NCBI GenBank assembly: GCA_002049455.2
Contig: KV918914.1
Span: forward strand, 111,141 to 175,140
Origin: Porphyra umbilicalis
Lineage: Eukaryota > Rhodophyta > Bangiophyceae > Bangiales > Bangiaceae
DNA: 64,000 bases
Direction: 5' to 3'
Shown: positions 42,931 to 52,171 of the stretch, piece by piece
How positions within the stretch are numbered: the stretch's first letter is position 1
Layout of the letters: every line of letters starts with the position of its first letter
Translations under genes and position numbers: made by a program
Notes under the pieces: generated by a model
Database searches by the model: none
The model's input: the letters and a program-made list of their open reading frames with translations, nothing else
What the model was told of the DNA's origin: nothing

Positions 42931-44553
42931 ATGGCGGCACCTGCCCCACCACCGCCGCCGCCACCGCCACCCCCGGGGCCCGGCCGCTCTCCCTGTCCCC
43001 CCTCGGAGCCCGTGGAGCTGTCGTGGTCGGGTCCCGACCAGAAGGGCGTGTACACGTGCCGTCGGTGCTCCATGGACGTTTCTGGCAACAAGAACTGGGA
43101 GCAACACCTGGCCGGCCGGCCGCACCTAAAGCGCTGCGCTGTGCTTGCTGGGGGACCTCCGCCTGCCGCTAGCGGCGCCGGCGGCCGCTGGCTCTGCCCG
43201 CTGTGAAACACTCAGTGCGGCACGCCGCTCATGCTGCTGTCGCACGCCGAGGGCTCCACCCATATGAAGAATCTAGGGCACCACTTCCAGCGGCAGCAGT
43301 TCGACGCCATTGACCAAGTGGCAGCGCGGCTGCGTGCCGCTCATGTAGTGGCGCACGAGCAGCGTCAGGACGTCCTTTGTGTTGCAGCGGCCCTTGAAGG
43401 AGCGGTGTAGGCGGGTCGGCGTCCCGGAGAGCCCGACAAGGAGCTCCAAGCCCGAGTGGCGCGCCGTACGACTGGTGGATGCTCGACCAACGGGGGCCGT
43501 GCCGCGGTCGGCAGCGGCTGTGGGCCGCCCGGTGAAGCTGGGCATAGTCGAGGCAACTGGAACTGGGTTGGCCACCTGCAGACAGGGCGCCGCTTTTGAA
43601 CTGGCGCCTGCGGGAGGCCAGGCGATGCGGCGCACCCCCGTGGCCGCAGCAGGTGGCGCGACGACGACGGCAAAGCCCGTAGCGGCTACGGAGGCGACGG
43701 TTGTGGGCCGTCCGGCGGTGGCGGTCACGGGCGAGGCAGCGGGGAGGACGACTGCCACGCCGGCAGTGGTTACGGCGGCGGCGGTGGCGAGCCGTCCAGC
43801 GGTGCTCGTCATGCGGGAGGCAGCTGAAAGGACGATGCGACTTCTTCTAGGGCCTACGGCGGCGGTGGTGGCGGACCGTCCGGCGGTGCTCCGTGTCCAC
43901 GAGGAGAAAGCAGGTGGGACGAAGAAGAGCACCGACCGAGCGCCTACGGCAGAAGCGCTGGCGCACCGGCTGTTCGCGTTGTTGACGGACGAGGCGGCAG
44001 CAATTGGGAAGACGTGGGGCGCCACCCCGCAAGTGGCTACGGCGGTGGCAGTGGGGGACCGTCGCGTGGTTCTTACCACGGCAGCGTCGGCAACAGCTGG
44101 AACAACGCTGTGAGGGCCGCAGATGGCTACGGCGGGAGCGGTGGCGGGCCGTCACGTGTTACTCCAGGTGGATGTGGCGGCGTCACCCGAGAAGACAATG
44201 GCGGGCCGTCGGCAGCTCCAGTGCCGGCCAGCAGCCGCGGCTACCCTGTCTTGAATGCGTCTCCGGCTGACCGCGCCGGTGGTCGTGATGGCGGCGGCTG
44301 CTTCGCCGCGGGCAATCGTCGACGGAATGAAGTATCCGGCCAGGAAGACCGGGCGTCCTCTGTCAAACGGATGCGGGTGCACGTGGGCACTGCCTGTGCA
44401 GTCCCGAGTGGTACTACGGCGGTGCCGCCCACGGCGCGCGTTTGGTTGGAGTGCGCCCACTGCCGAAGTGAGTGGGGTTCCTCCTCGGCTGTTGAGCAGC
44501 ATGCGGTAGTTTGCGCGGCCGCCACGCCGGCTGGTGAAGACGAGGAGTGCTAG
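42931..44553 (+). pseudogene. multi-zinc-finger, Gly/Tyr-rich protein gene with in-frame stops
   Basis: The start ATG at 42931 sits in a strong context (GTCGCCATGGCG). After a poly-Pro run, the first finger (about residues 45-70) is a U1-type C2H2: C-x2-C-x12-H-x5-H, starting CRRC. A second finger with identical spacing begins at WLCPL and ends STH, but its second Cys codon is TGA (43204-43206). In the same frame follow TAG 43408, TGA 43597 and TGA 43825. Between and after them the frame encodes repeated SGYGGGGGGPS-type segments (43680-44170), an Arg/Lys patch and a last C-x2-C-x12-H-x3-C finger (CAHC), ending TAG at 44553. Such proteins usually bind RNA or dsRNA. Four stops suggest a pseudogene; introns could remove the later ones but not the first. 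Confidence 0.6.
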
Positions 44554-44720
44554 AGCGAGGGGGGAGGTGCGCCTGGTGTTAGAGAGCCGGCTCGAGACGG
44601 GAACGGTGAGGGGTGGAAGGATCGAAGTGACGTAGGGAAGGGGAAGCGCCGAGCCCGCTCCCGTTGAATTATTTCTGTGGCCGGCGCATGTGTCCGTTGC
44701 TTGTCTGGCGCTGTTCCTGC

Positions 44721-45085
44721 CGTGCTCGTGCTCGTGTATCTGCTGCTTCATGGGCGGTTGCACGTGCTCGGGCTCGGGCACCGGCTGCGGGTGCTTTGTG
44801 GTGTTTTTTGCGGCTGTTGCTGCCGTGCTCGTGCTCGTGCATCCGCTGCTTCATGGGCGGTTGCACGTGCTCGTGCTCGGGCACCGGCTGCGGGTGCTTT
44901 CTTCCTTTATTTGTGGTGTTTTTTGCGGCTGTTGCTGCCGTGCTCGTGCTCGTGCATCCGCTGCTTCATGGGCGGTTGCACGTGCTCGTGCTCGGGCACC
45001 GGCCGCCTGTCTTTCTCCGCACTTTTAAGGTCAGATTTTGCGGCTGGTGCTTCCGTGCTCGTGCTGCTGTATCGAATGCTTCTGG
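44721..45085. repeat. 103-115-bp tandem repeat, about 3.3 units
   Basis: Units start at 44721, 44824, 44939 and 45054, each opening CGTGCTCGTGCTCGTG and containing GCTTCATGGGCGGTTGCACG. It lies between the zinc-finger gene and the Su(z)12 homologue. Three frames remain open through it, giving Cys-rich shadow ORFs that I do not call. Confidence 0.85.
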
Positions 45086-45646
45086 CGCGGCTGCAGGTGC
45101 TTTGACACGGGCTTCTTGTGTTGTTCCTTGTGCAGCGATGTTCCCGTAATCGCATCCGTTGCTTCTGGCCGCCTTCAACCAGGCGACGTCACGACGAACC
45201 ACAGCAATGCGGTACCTACTTTGTTTCCCTTCTCAGCCGGATTTTTTTATGACTCGAAAGCGTGGACGTGGTGTTCTGAAGGCTCCAAAAAAAAAAAAGG
45301 TCAGGGCATTGAACTCTCTGTCTCTCTCGGGGTTTTTTATGGAATTTGTCTCCCAGTGCGACGAGTAAATCGAGGGTAACAACGTCATGTAAACCGAGTG
45401 TAAGTGTGTTCTGTGGGCGTGTGTGATTTGCTGGCTTCTTCTTCATGCGCTCGTTCGCAGTCGGCCGTCCGGTAAGCAACTAATTGGACGTTGTCGGCTG
45501 GACTTCGTTCCTCAGATCACGCCAGGCGTGCGGTGGCATTGTCAGCACCCCAAGATAGTCCACTGGCTGCCTGCCGTGGACATCGGCGTGCATCGGTGTT
45601 GCCTTGCCGTGGCACCCGGCTGGGGAGACCACGCCTGACTGTCGTC

Positions 45647-48151
45647 ATGAGCCGTCACACATGCTCCCCGGCCCCGCCGCTGCTGCCATATGCCTCTCGA
45701 ACTTCCACCCCCTTCCGTCGCTGCCACCACCGGGCAACGCCACCCACAGAAGCGCTACCAGCAGGTGTTCCTGCTCTCCTCATTGCTCTGACCGTTGTGC
45801 TCGCCGGCTGGCCGCGCAGCGTTGTTCGTCGCAGCGCGGCTCGCTCCAATTCGTGTGGGACGGCTCCTGTACCGGTCTCTTCTGGAGACCTCTGCACGGC
45901 TTTCGTAGCCCTTGTTTCCGAGGCGACTTCGCCATCTGTTGCTGACCGGACGCTGATCAGCTGTGTTGTCGCTGGTCCACATCAGCCGCCGTTCCTCGAC
46001 GTGCGCCCCGGTGTTGCAGCCATGCTTGAGCAGTCCATTGTGCAAGACAAAACCGCGCTCGACATTGGCCCGGCTGCAGGACGTGGAGGACGACTGCTGA
46101 TTCGTGTCGTGCCGCGCTCCTGCGACGGAGACGCCATAGCGTCGGCTGCTGGGGACATCATCCTGCACGCATCGGGGCACTGGGCAGCTGTGGCGGACGG
46201 GACCGGGCGCTTTTTGTCAGCCGACACGTGTGCCGGTGGTTGGCGTCATCGCCTCGCATGGGATGGTTGTACGTCGCCGCTGGACGACCTGCGGACGTAC
46301 ACCATATTCTTGGGCATGCCGAACGCAGATGTTGCATCAGCACTCGGCGCGGCGGATGCGGCAGCCAAGGCCTCTGCCGCGGCTGAGCAGATGGCAGCGG
46401 ACGCGGCTACAGAGCAAGAGCCAAAAATTAGTATCCGGGTGACGGCGCCGACAACGCGTCGTCTGGGGCACGGTGCATATCCCGCTGTCCGTCCTGGCGC
46501 GCCTGGTACAACTGCGGCCGCGATGTGGCGGCAGTCACGGCCACTGCGCATCGACTCCATCACGCCCGAGACCTCCACTGGCTCCTTGAACGCCACATCC
46601 AGGAGCACCCGCCGCGACGCAAGGTGTCCTCTTTGCCATGTCCATTGCCGCACGTTTGCGGCTTTGGTCGTCCACTCGAACACGGGTCACAGTGGCATTG
46701 CGATTACCTTTTCGCAAGCCCGAGCTGTACGGGCGACCTCATCGCCTGCCGTCGCAAGGTCCTCTGCAGCTGTTCGTCTCCCCGCTGTTGTGGAGGCCGA
46801 CGTTGACCACTACATCGCGCTCGTCAAGTGGTTGCCGCGAGCTTCAGATGTGGATGTGCGGCCGAGCACCGAGCGCAACGTCGGGAACGACTCGGACTCG
46901 TCAACTATTGACGAGGTTCTTTGCGTCGGGCGGCGCTTTCCTGCGTACGCGCGGTGGGCTGGAGGTATGTTGGTGAACAGTGACGACAGTGGGAGAGGAC
47001 TACTATCTGGGCGGGTGCGTAGTGGATTGCGTGCTTTTCAGAGCATCGCTCACTCCTTCTTTCTTGACGTGGCAAGCGCAGGTTCCTGACTTTGTCCTGT
47101 GCGGCTTTGACTGGTACACCGACGTGCCTTCCGTCGCCGCTGGCTGGCATTTCGGCTGTCTTTGTTCTCTACTTCAGTGCCATATGTTCCTGTTGAGGCC
47201 GCTGCGAGTGGTGCTGTCGAACGTGATGGCCTTCTAGACGACCTGTACGTTGGACTGTAGGCCGCTCTACTGCCCTCCGAGCATGCGGGAGCGGCGGATG
47301 CCTGGGGAAGTCCCGCATCTCTGCCACTGCAACGGCACGCTGGCCGCTGCAAGAGCGCATCTTGCCGCCAATGCTGTACTAACATCCCCGGTCCGTCGCG
47401 CTTGTTGTATTGTGGCCTGTTGTTTTGTGACCGCCTGCCCATTTGTGCTGAGCAACTGTACGCTGCCGACAGCAGGTCTTTGGCGCTGAACATGGAGCGA
47501 CGACCAGTCTCCTCACTTGCGACTCCACTGGTGCCACATCCTATCGCTGCCGCGGCGTCCAGAAGCAGGCCAGAATTTCCCTCTGCCTTTGCCCCAGCCC
47601 GAGCGTGGGGCGTGCCGGCACGTGCGGCCGGAACCTGTGCACCGAGTCGCCGGACGAAGACCCCGCCTCAACGGCACTACTACCACACCAAAAGCCTCAG
47701 GCGGATGCGGCTGACGCACTTGCCTGCACCTGACCTGTCGGCCGACTCGGAGGACGACATGGACGAAAGCTGGTTGACTACCATTGACGCTGCTCGCATG
47801 ACTTCTCTACTACTGCCACCGGCGGACGTGCTGTTTATGGGCATGTGGACCGGATTTGTCGAAGCCGCACCACCTGGGGGCGACCGCGGGACTGCGGATT
47901 TGTTCACCAACTTTGTTTCTGCTCGTGCCACAGCGCTGACACCTGCTGGCCTGCTGCCTCAATTGGTTGCTCATGTACGATTTTTGGTGCAGCAAGGGCT
48001 AGTCGACGCCGGAACGGCGGCGAAAGCTGTTGGCGTCCTGACAGGTGCTCGAGCGACACAGTCGGGACAACATCCTGTGGAGGCCGTGACTTTTGCTGCT
48101 GCTGGCCTCACCGGCGCAGCGGCAGATGTTGCGAATGACCCGATCGTTTGA
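45647..48151 (+). CDS. Su(z)12/EMF2-like PRC2 subunit (zinc finger plus VEFS box)
   Basis: Exons 45647-46964, 47178-47244 and 47476-48151 give 686 aa. Su(z)12 is the scaffold of Polycomb repressive complex 2 and stimulates E(z)-catalysed H3K27 methylation in the nucleus. Seen here: a segment like the region before the finger (LAWDGCTSPLDDLRTYTIFL, about residues 205-224), the family's single finger CPLCHVHCRTFAALVVHS with H-x4-H (about 325-350), and a C-terminal VEFS-like box with RHYYHTKSL, LSADSEDDMDESWL, FMGMWTGFVE and FTNFV...LVAHVRFLVQQGLVD. Start: the ATG at 45647; the frame is open upstream but lacks an ATG. Intron 1 (GTATGT...CAG) and intron 2 (GTACGT, TACTAAC, CAG) remove both internal stops and all three phases agree. 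Residue identity to animals and plants is low, but the order and spacing are diagnostic. Confidence 0.8.
46965..47177 (+). other. intron 1 of the Su(z)12 homologue
   Basis: 213 nt, donor GTATGT, acceptor TTTGTTCTCTACTTCAG with a good pyrimidine tract. Phase 1. It removes the in-frame TGA at 47087-47089. I chose the acceptor by phase: the CAG at 47079-47081 would run into a stop at once. Confidence 0.65.
47245..47475 (+). other. intron 2 of the Su(z)12 homologue
   Basis: 231 nt, donor GTACGT, a perfect TACTAAC branch-point motif at 47377-47383, acceptor CAGCAG (a NAGNAG tandem acceptor; 47472 or 47475 both keep frame). It removes the in-frame TAG at 47258-47260. Phase 2. Confidence 0.65.
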
Positions 48152-48489
48152 GACGTGTTAAGGCAGCGATAGGTCATGTCACTATCAAGCCTTGCCTGCC
48201 AGGGGGGGCAGTAGAAATGACGACCATTGATTTCTAGTGTGATTTTTTTATGGCTACCCGACGGCTCGTGGATGGGACGCCTGGTGCATGGAGAATGGCA
48301 GGTACTGCACACGCAGAGCACAACCAGCAACAGGCCGCGTTCACTGTGGCCTGAACACAGCGTCGTCACCTCAGTTATGGTGCGGAGCCGCCAGTAGACG
48401 TCTTTCTGGCGCAACCTGGTCGGGATGGCGCCTCCGGGTTGCTCCTGCAGCGAAGGCGCTGCAGCGGCCGCCATACGACGTCCTTTAAA

Positions 48490-49111
48490 CGACCTGCTCT
48501 GAACTGGCCTGCATACTTGACGGCCACCACTCACGGGTAGACCCGCTTATGGGCGACCCACGTGCGGACGCCCGCATCGTCGCTCGCGTCGGCGGCGGCG
48601 CCCATTCCCCACCGCTCGCGCCAGGGCCACTCCGTCGCCGACGCTTCGCGGATGGCCACGGCGGCGGCGGCGACCGCCACCACGGCGCGCAGCTGCGCCG
48701 CGAGGCACGCCAACCTGCAGGGGAGGGGGGTGGGCTTGGCGCCCCCCCCCGCCCATCCGCACCCGTCGGCCGCTGCCGGTGGCGCCGCCGTAGCGCGGAG
48801 GCCCGCCACCAAATTCTCCCCGTCCGCGACCGCGGTGTCGGCGTGAAGAGGGTGGGGAGGGTCGCCAGCCGCACCAGCCGCCGCGTCTTGCCGAGCGCCG
48901 CCTCGAGAGACGATGGGGGGGGGGGGGGGGACGCGCTTCTGCCGCCGCCGCCGGCGCGGCGGGCGGCCGCGGCAGCGGTCGACATGCGCATAAGGGCAGT
49001 GACGTGGTGCGCGAGCCGCAGCAGCGCGTCGCGCGTCGGCGGGTCGCCAGCCATGGCGGAAAGGGAGAGGGGGCTGAACGCGAGAACCGTGTCGTCCAGG
49101 GGCGCCGCCAT
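48490..49111 (-). CDS. hypothetical protein, weak PEX11-like pattern, frame uncertain
   Basis: ATG at 49111 (MAAPLDDTVLAFSPLSL) on the minus strand. Helical segments RDALLRLAHHVTALMRM and LEAALGKTRRLVRLATLPTL have the rhythm of the peroxisome-proliferation protein PEX11, in which a LExxLxxxRKxFRL segment is typical. A poly-C run (48912-48926) encodes a Pro stretch. Beyond 48840 the better-looking sequence (DGENLVAGLRATAA, CLAAQLRAVVAVAAAAVAIR) is in another frame, ending about 48531, so there is a frameshift or intron I could not define. It sits between the two PRC2 genes. The family is a guess. Confidence 0.25.
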
Positions 49112-49823
49112 GGTCACAATGTCGGGCGGGCGGGGGTGGGGACAGCACCAGGGGGACGGGCGGGAGGAGGAGAAGCAAACGCGCCTGCACCCTCTGGCAG
49201 CTGTGGCCGCCCGCGCACAAGAGCAGCGGGGGGGAGAGGGTGGGTAATCGGCGGCAGGGAGCGACGGCACGAGAGGTGCTTCAGAACCCGAGGTGGGTGG
49301 CGCGTGTGGTTGGCGCGGGCTGCGTCGCCGCGCGTCCGACAACAGCGCGACGGCGACAGCGGCGCCGTAGCGCCAGCTGGTGTGCGTGGCTACGCAACCC
49401 AGGCAACGTGGCCTGAGGCACGTCCAACACCTGCACGATGCGCGAGCAGCGCGCCAATGCAGCAACTGAAAAAAACTGGGTCAGCAGGAAGGTCAAAAGT
49501 CCTGACACGGGCTGCCGTATCATTGGACCTGCACACGATCCGGTCAAAAATACAATATTTTAATGTGACAAGTACAGACATCAAGTACATGCGGAAGTGA
49601 GCAATAAACACACACGGAGAAACGCGATGTCTTCTGTGCCGATCGCAAATGTATCAGCGTTGCGATATGGCTGAGAGACGCCGAGGAGATTGGCCCACAC
49701 GACTGAGAATAACAAGATGGGCGGCACAAAGTAGATTCACCCGCTTTCCTCTGTGAGCACCGGTGCTCATACTACGGGCAAACAAATGATACAGCAGGAC
49801 ACAGAAAAGGAAGAAAATAAAGT

Positions 49824-50390
49824 TCATGCACGCCACCCGCTGACAGTGTACCCATAATGGAAAAATAGCTCCTCCCCTGGACGCAGCGCACTTGTAGCAA
49901 AAGAGGCCACTCGAATGTCGCCGCAAACGCTTAGTAGCTTCACTTCCAAGTTCGAAGACGCAACGCTGTGGTTGATGAACTTGGTGCGATTTCCACAGTA
50001 CATGGCGTCTAGGACCACAGTCTTGGTCGTCCGGAAGAGGAAGCACGTCGGCCGCGTCATACGTCCTTCCACGGCTACGCGCCTCCGTCAACGACAGCAC
50101 CTCCCCGGTGTACTCGCCGACGAAAGCACCTTCCGCGACCTCCTCACCCGCAAAGACACCCAGCTCGTGCGCCGCAGACGGACCAAGCAGCAGTCTCGGT
50201 CGAAGCCCCTCCTGCAGTTGCACGTTACGGCAGCATCGGGTGCGCACAGTGGTGCCACCGCCTGACAGTCCAGACTGCACGAGACCGACGCCGTCCCGCG
50301 GAGCAGGTTCCACGGTGGCCGCACCGTGTAAACCACGTCCCGTTCGTCCGCCGCCCCGCCGTCCACTCTGCAGGATGGTGCCGTCGACAC
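49824..50390 (-). pseudogene. E(z)-type SET domain fragment (PRC2 catalytic subunit)
   Basis: Minus strand. The C-terminal SET domain of Enhancer of zeste is recognisable in two frames. The first reads CRNVQLQEG, LLLGPSAAHELGVF, FVGEYTGEVLS and RGRTYD. After a one-base shift near 50056 the second reads FLFRTTKTVVLDAMYCGN, RTKFINHSV, VCGDIRVASFA and LRPGEELFFHYGY, ending at TGA 49826-49824. CRN before the domain and EYTGE are E(z)/CLF hallmarks. The frame used at the end also carries a Cys-rich piece upstream (CSLDCQAVAPLC, about 50270-50230), like the end of the CXC domain, so two opposite shifts may be present. Usual GEELFFDY has Asp where this has His. The large N-terminal part is absent up to 51.3 kb. 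Either a pseudogene fragment or a locus with sequence errors. Confidence 0.7.
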
Positions 50391-50463
50391 CAGAGAGCGG
50401 GTGCCAGTGTGGTATTATTATCGTTAGTTCAATTACCAGTGTACTGAGACCGACCGTAGCCAA

Positions 50464-51332
50464 GCAATAAAGCGAGTTCTATCGCCGTCGCGGCGAGGAA
50501 GAAAGACCTTTTGTTGAAAAGCATCCGATGGGGAGCCGGGTGGCGCCCACGACGGCGATTCCGGACCCACCGTGGTTTAATACAAACAACGGCACTGGTC
50601 GATCGACCATCCGATCAATCGATCGTAATGAGTGCCGGCAGACGGATAAGACAGGCAAGCAAACAAGCAATAAAAAATAAACAATGCGGAAGTAACCCCT
50701 CAAAGGGCGTGCCACAAGCCGAGTCACACAAGTCCGTGGATTCAGCCAGTCAAGGGGGCTACTCGTGGCGAATTGCCAATTGGGAGCAGAGATATGCTAC
50801 ATACCTCCAACGCGAGATTAGAACCGTCCCGGTGAGATCCGAGGATGGGGAAACCCGATTGGGCGATCGCGGCCTCTTACGGGCCCGCGCGGGCGCAACC
50901 GCCCAGGCCGCGGGAGCCGCGGGGGGCGCGCCGCCAAGTCCCGATTGGGGGGAGGTGGCGGTTCGCCGTAGTTGGTCGCGACCGTCCGGCCACACACGCG
51001 TGGGCGTGGGTGGCGGGCAGCTGACGCTGCGGGTTCGACCGGCGCTTGCGCGTACGCGCGCCCGCGCAGGCGAGTCGGCGTCGGCGTGGGCGTGGGAGCC
51101 AGGCTGCCGGTTGACGGGCGACGAGCGTCGGGACTCAGACCCGTTGATGCGCAGGTGCGTCGTGCAACACGTGTTGGGGCGACCGTCGTCGGCGCCGAGT
51201 GGCGCCTCCTTCGTCGGGGTTTGGACTACCCCGACGACACGGCGAAAGCCGGGACGCGGGCTCGTGTTACCGAGGGTGGGGTTCACACCTCAAGGTCGGT
51301 TACCACCGAGGCGCGGGCGCGGTGCAGCACTG
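50464..51332. other. stretch without a confident gene
   Basis: Left flank of the TRIM. A plus-strand Arg/Gly-rich frame is open over most of it, but the composition is that of GC-rich background. A roughly 100-bp segment (about 51180-51275) is a diverged copy of the sequence just right of the TRIM (51671-51765); both contain CGGGGCGAAAGCCGGG-like text. Confidence 0.3.
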
Positions 51333-51337
51333 GCTGG

Positions 51338-51423
51338 TGTTGGAGTAAAAGTTTGAACTCCTCAGGACCATTCACACCGGTATTGTGGCTGTAGCTGAGT
51401 GGTACAATTTTCGAATCCCAACA
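51338..51423 (+). repeat. TRIM left LTR
   Basis: 86 bp. It contains TAGCTGAGTGG, which fits the tRNA A-box consensus, and TTCGAATCC, close to a B box, but only a few bases apart, too close for a normal pol III promoter. Confidence 0.95.
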
Positions 51424-51579
51424 GGTAATGGGCCCAGAAAATTCCAGCTAAAGCAGGTTGGCTCTGCAGGAGGTCGCAGGTTCAAATCTCACCTGAGGGC
51501 GACTTGAAATCGCAGGAGCCTGGGGATTGGCTTCGTGAGTGAGACCTGGCGGCTTGAGGTCCTGTGAAGTTAGGAGGAG

Positions 51580-51665
51580 TGTTGGACTAAAAGTTTGAAC
51601 TCCTCAGGACCATTCACACCGGTATTGTGGCTGTAGCTGAGTGGTACAATTTTCGAATCCCAACA
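51580..51665 (+). repeat. TRIM right LTR
   Basis: 86 bp, identical to the left LTR except TGTTGGACT versus TGTTGGAGT at the start. Followed by the GCTGG target copy. Confidence 0.95.
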
Positions 51666-52171
51666 GCTGGGTGGTCGTCGTCGTGCCGGCAGGCGCCGTC
51701 CTCGTCGGGGTGCTGACTCCCTTGGCGACGGGGCGAAAGCCGGGGTGCGGATCCGCGTCGTGTCGGCACGCGGCCATTCAGTGTCTTCGTGCTCACGCAC
51801 AGGTCGCGGCCTAACGGCAACGTTGAGTAGGGGTGCGCCGCCGCGAGGTGGCCCATTGCGAGGGGGTGGACCCGGTGAGTGTGGGCTTGCGCTGGGTGGA
51901 GGGGGGCGGCGCGCACGGCGGCAAGGGCGGCGCGCACGGCGGCAAGGGTGGCAAGCGCTGCGGCGACGGCAAGCGCGGCAAGCCCGGCGGCGACGGCGGC
52001 AAGGGCGGCAAGCGCTGCGGCGACGGCAAGCGCGGCAAGCCCGGCGGCGAAGGCGGCAAGGGCGGCAAACGCTGCGTCGGCGGCAAGGGCGGAAAGCTTG
52101 GCGGCGACAGCGGCAAGGGCGGCAAGCCTGGCGGCGACAGCCAGGGTGAACACACCCGAACGGCCAACGCG

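Larger units (their letters stand above)
51338..51665 (+). mobile_element. TRIM: complete miniature LTR retrotransposon, 328 bp
   Basis: Two 86-bp LTRs (51338-51423 and 51580-51665) differing at one base, each TGTTGG...CCAACA. A primer-binding site GGTAATGGGCCCAG directly follows the left LTR (51424-51437). A purine tract TAGGAGGAG (51571-51579) directly precedes the right LTR. A perfect 5-bp target duplication GCTGG (51333-51337 and 51666-51670) flanks it. The 156-bp interior has no coding capacity. This is the full set of terminal-repeat-retrotransposon-in-miniature hallmarks. It must be moved by another element's proteins; sharing the half-tRNA site with the copia elements points to a copia helper. 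Confidence 0.95.

Noticed and set aside
43204-43216. A tiny intron GTGAAACACTCAG removing the TGA
   Set aside because: At 13 nt it is too short to splice and its removal would break the finger spacing.
16657-43827. Idea that TGA is reassigned to an amino acid in this organism
   Set aside because: The best genes here (Su(z)12 homologue, secreted protein, SET fragment) end in TGA, and the in-frame TGAs occur in decayed elements or a gene with other stops.
43273-44079. 268-codon minus-strand ORF opposite the zinc-finger gene
   Set aside because: Shadow of the Gly-rich plus-strand frame, whose repeats and zinc-finger motifs identify the coding strand.
44664-45149. Cys-rich ORFs in the 44.7-kb tandem repeat
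   Set aside because: Three overlapping frames stay open equally, so it is an effect of the repeat.
45491-45646. Upstream extension of the Su(z)12 frame to 45491
   Set aside because: The extension begins with TTG and contains no ATG; the sequence does not resemble the family. The ATG at 45647 is preferred, though an upstream exon is possible.
47079-47100. CAG at 47081 as acceptor of intron 1
   Set aside because: With the GTATGT donor it leads straight into TGA; the next good acceptor (47177) keeps frame.
51370-51500. A possible tRNA gene assembled from TAGCTGAGTGG and GGTTCAAATCT
   Set aside because: The two boxes belong to the TRIM LTR and interior; the T-arm does not pair and no acceptor stem forms.
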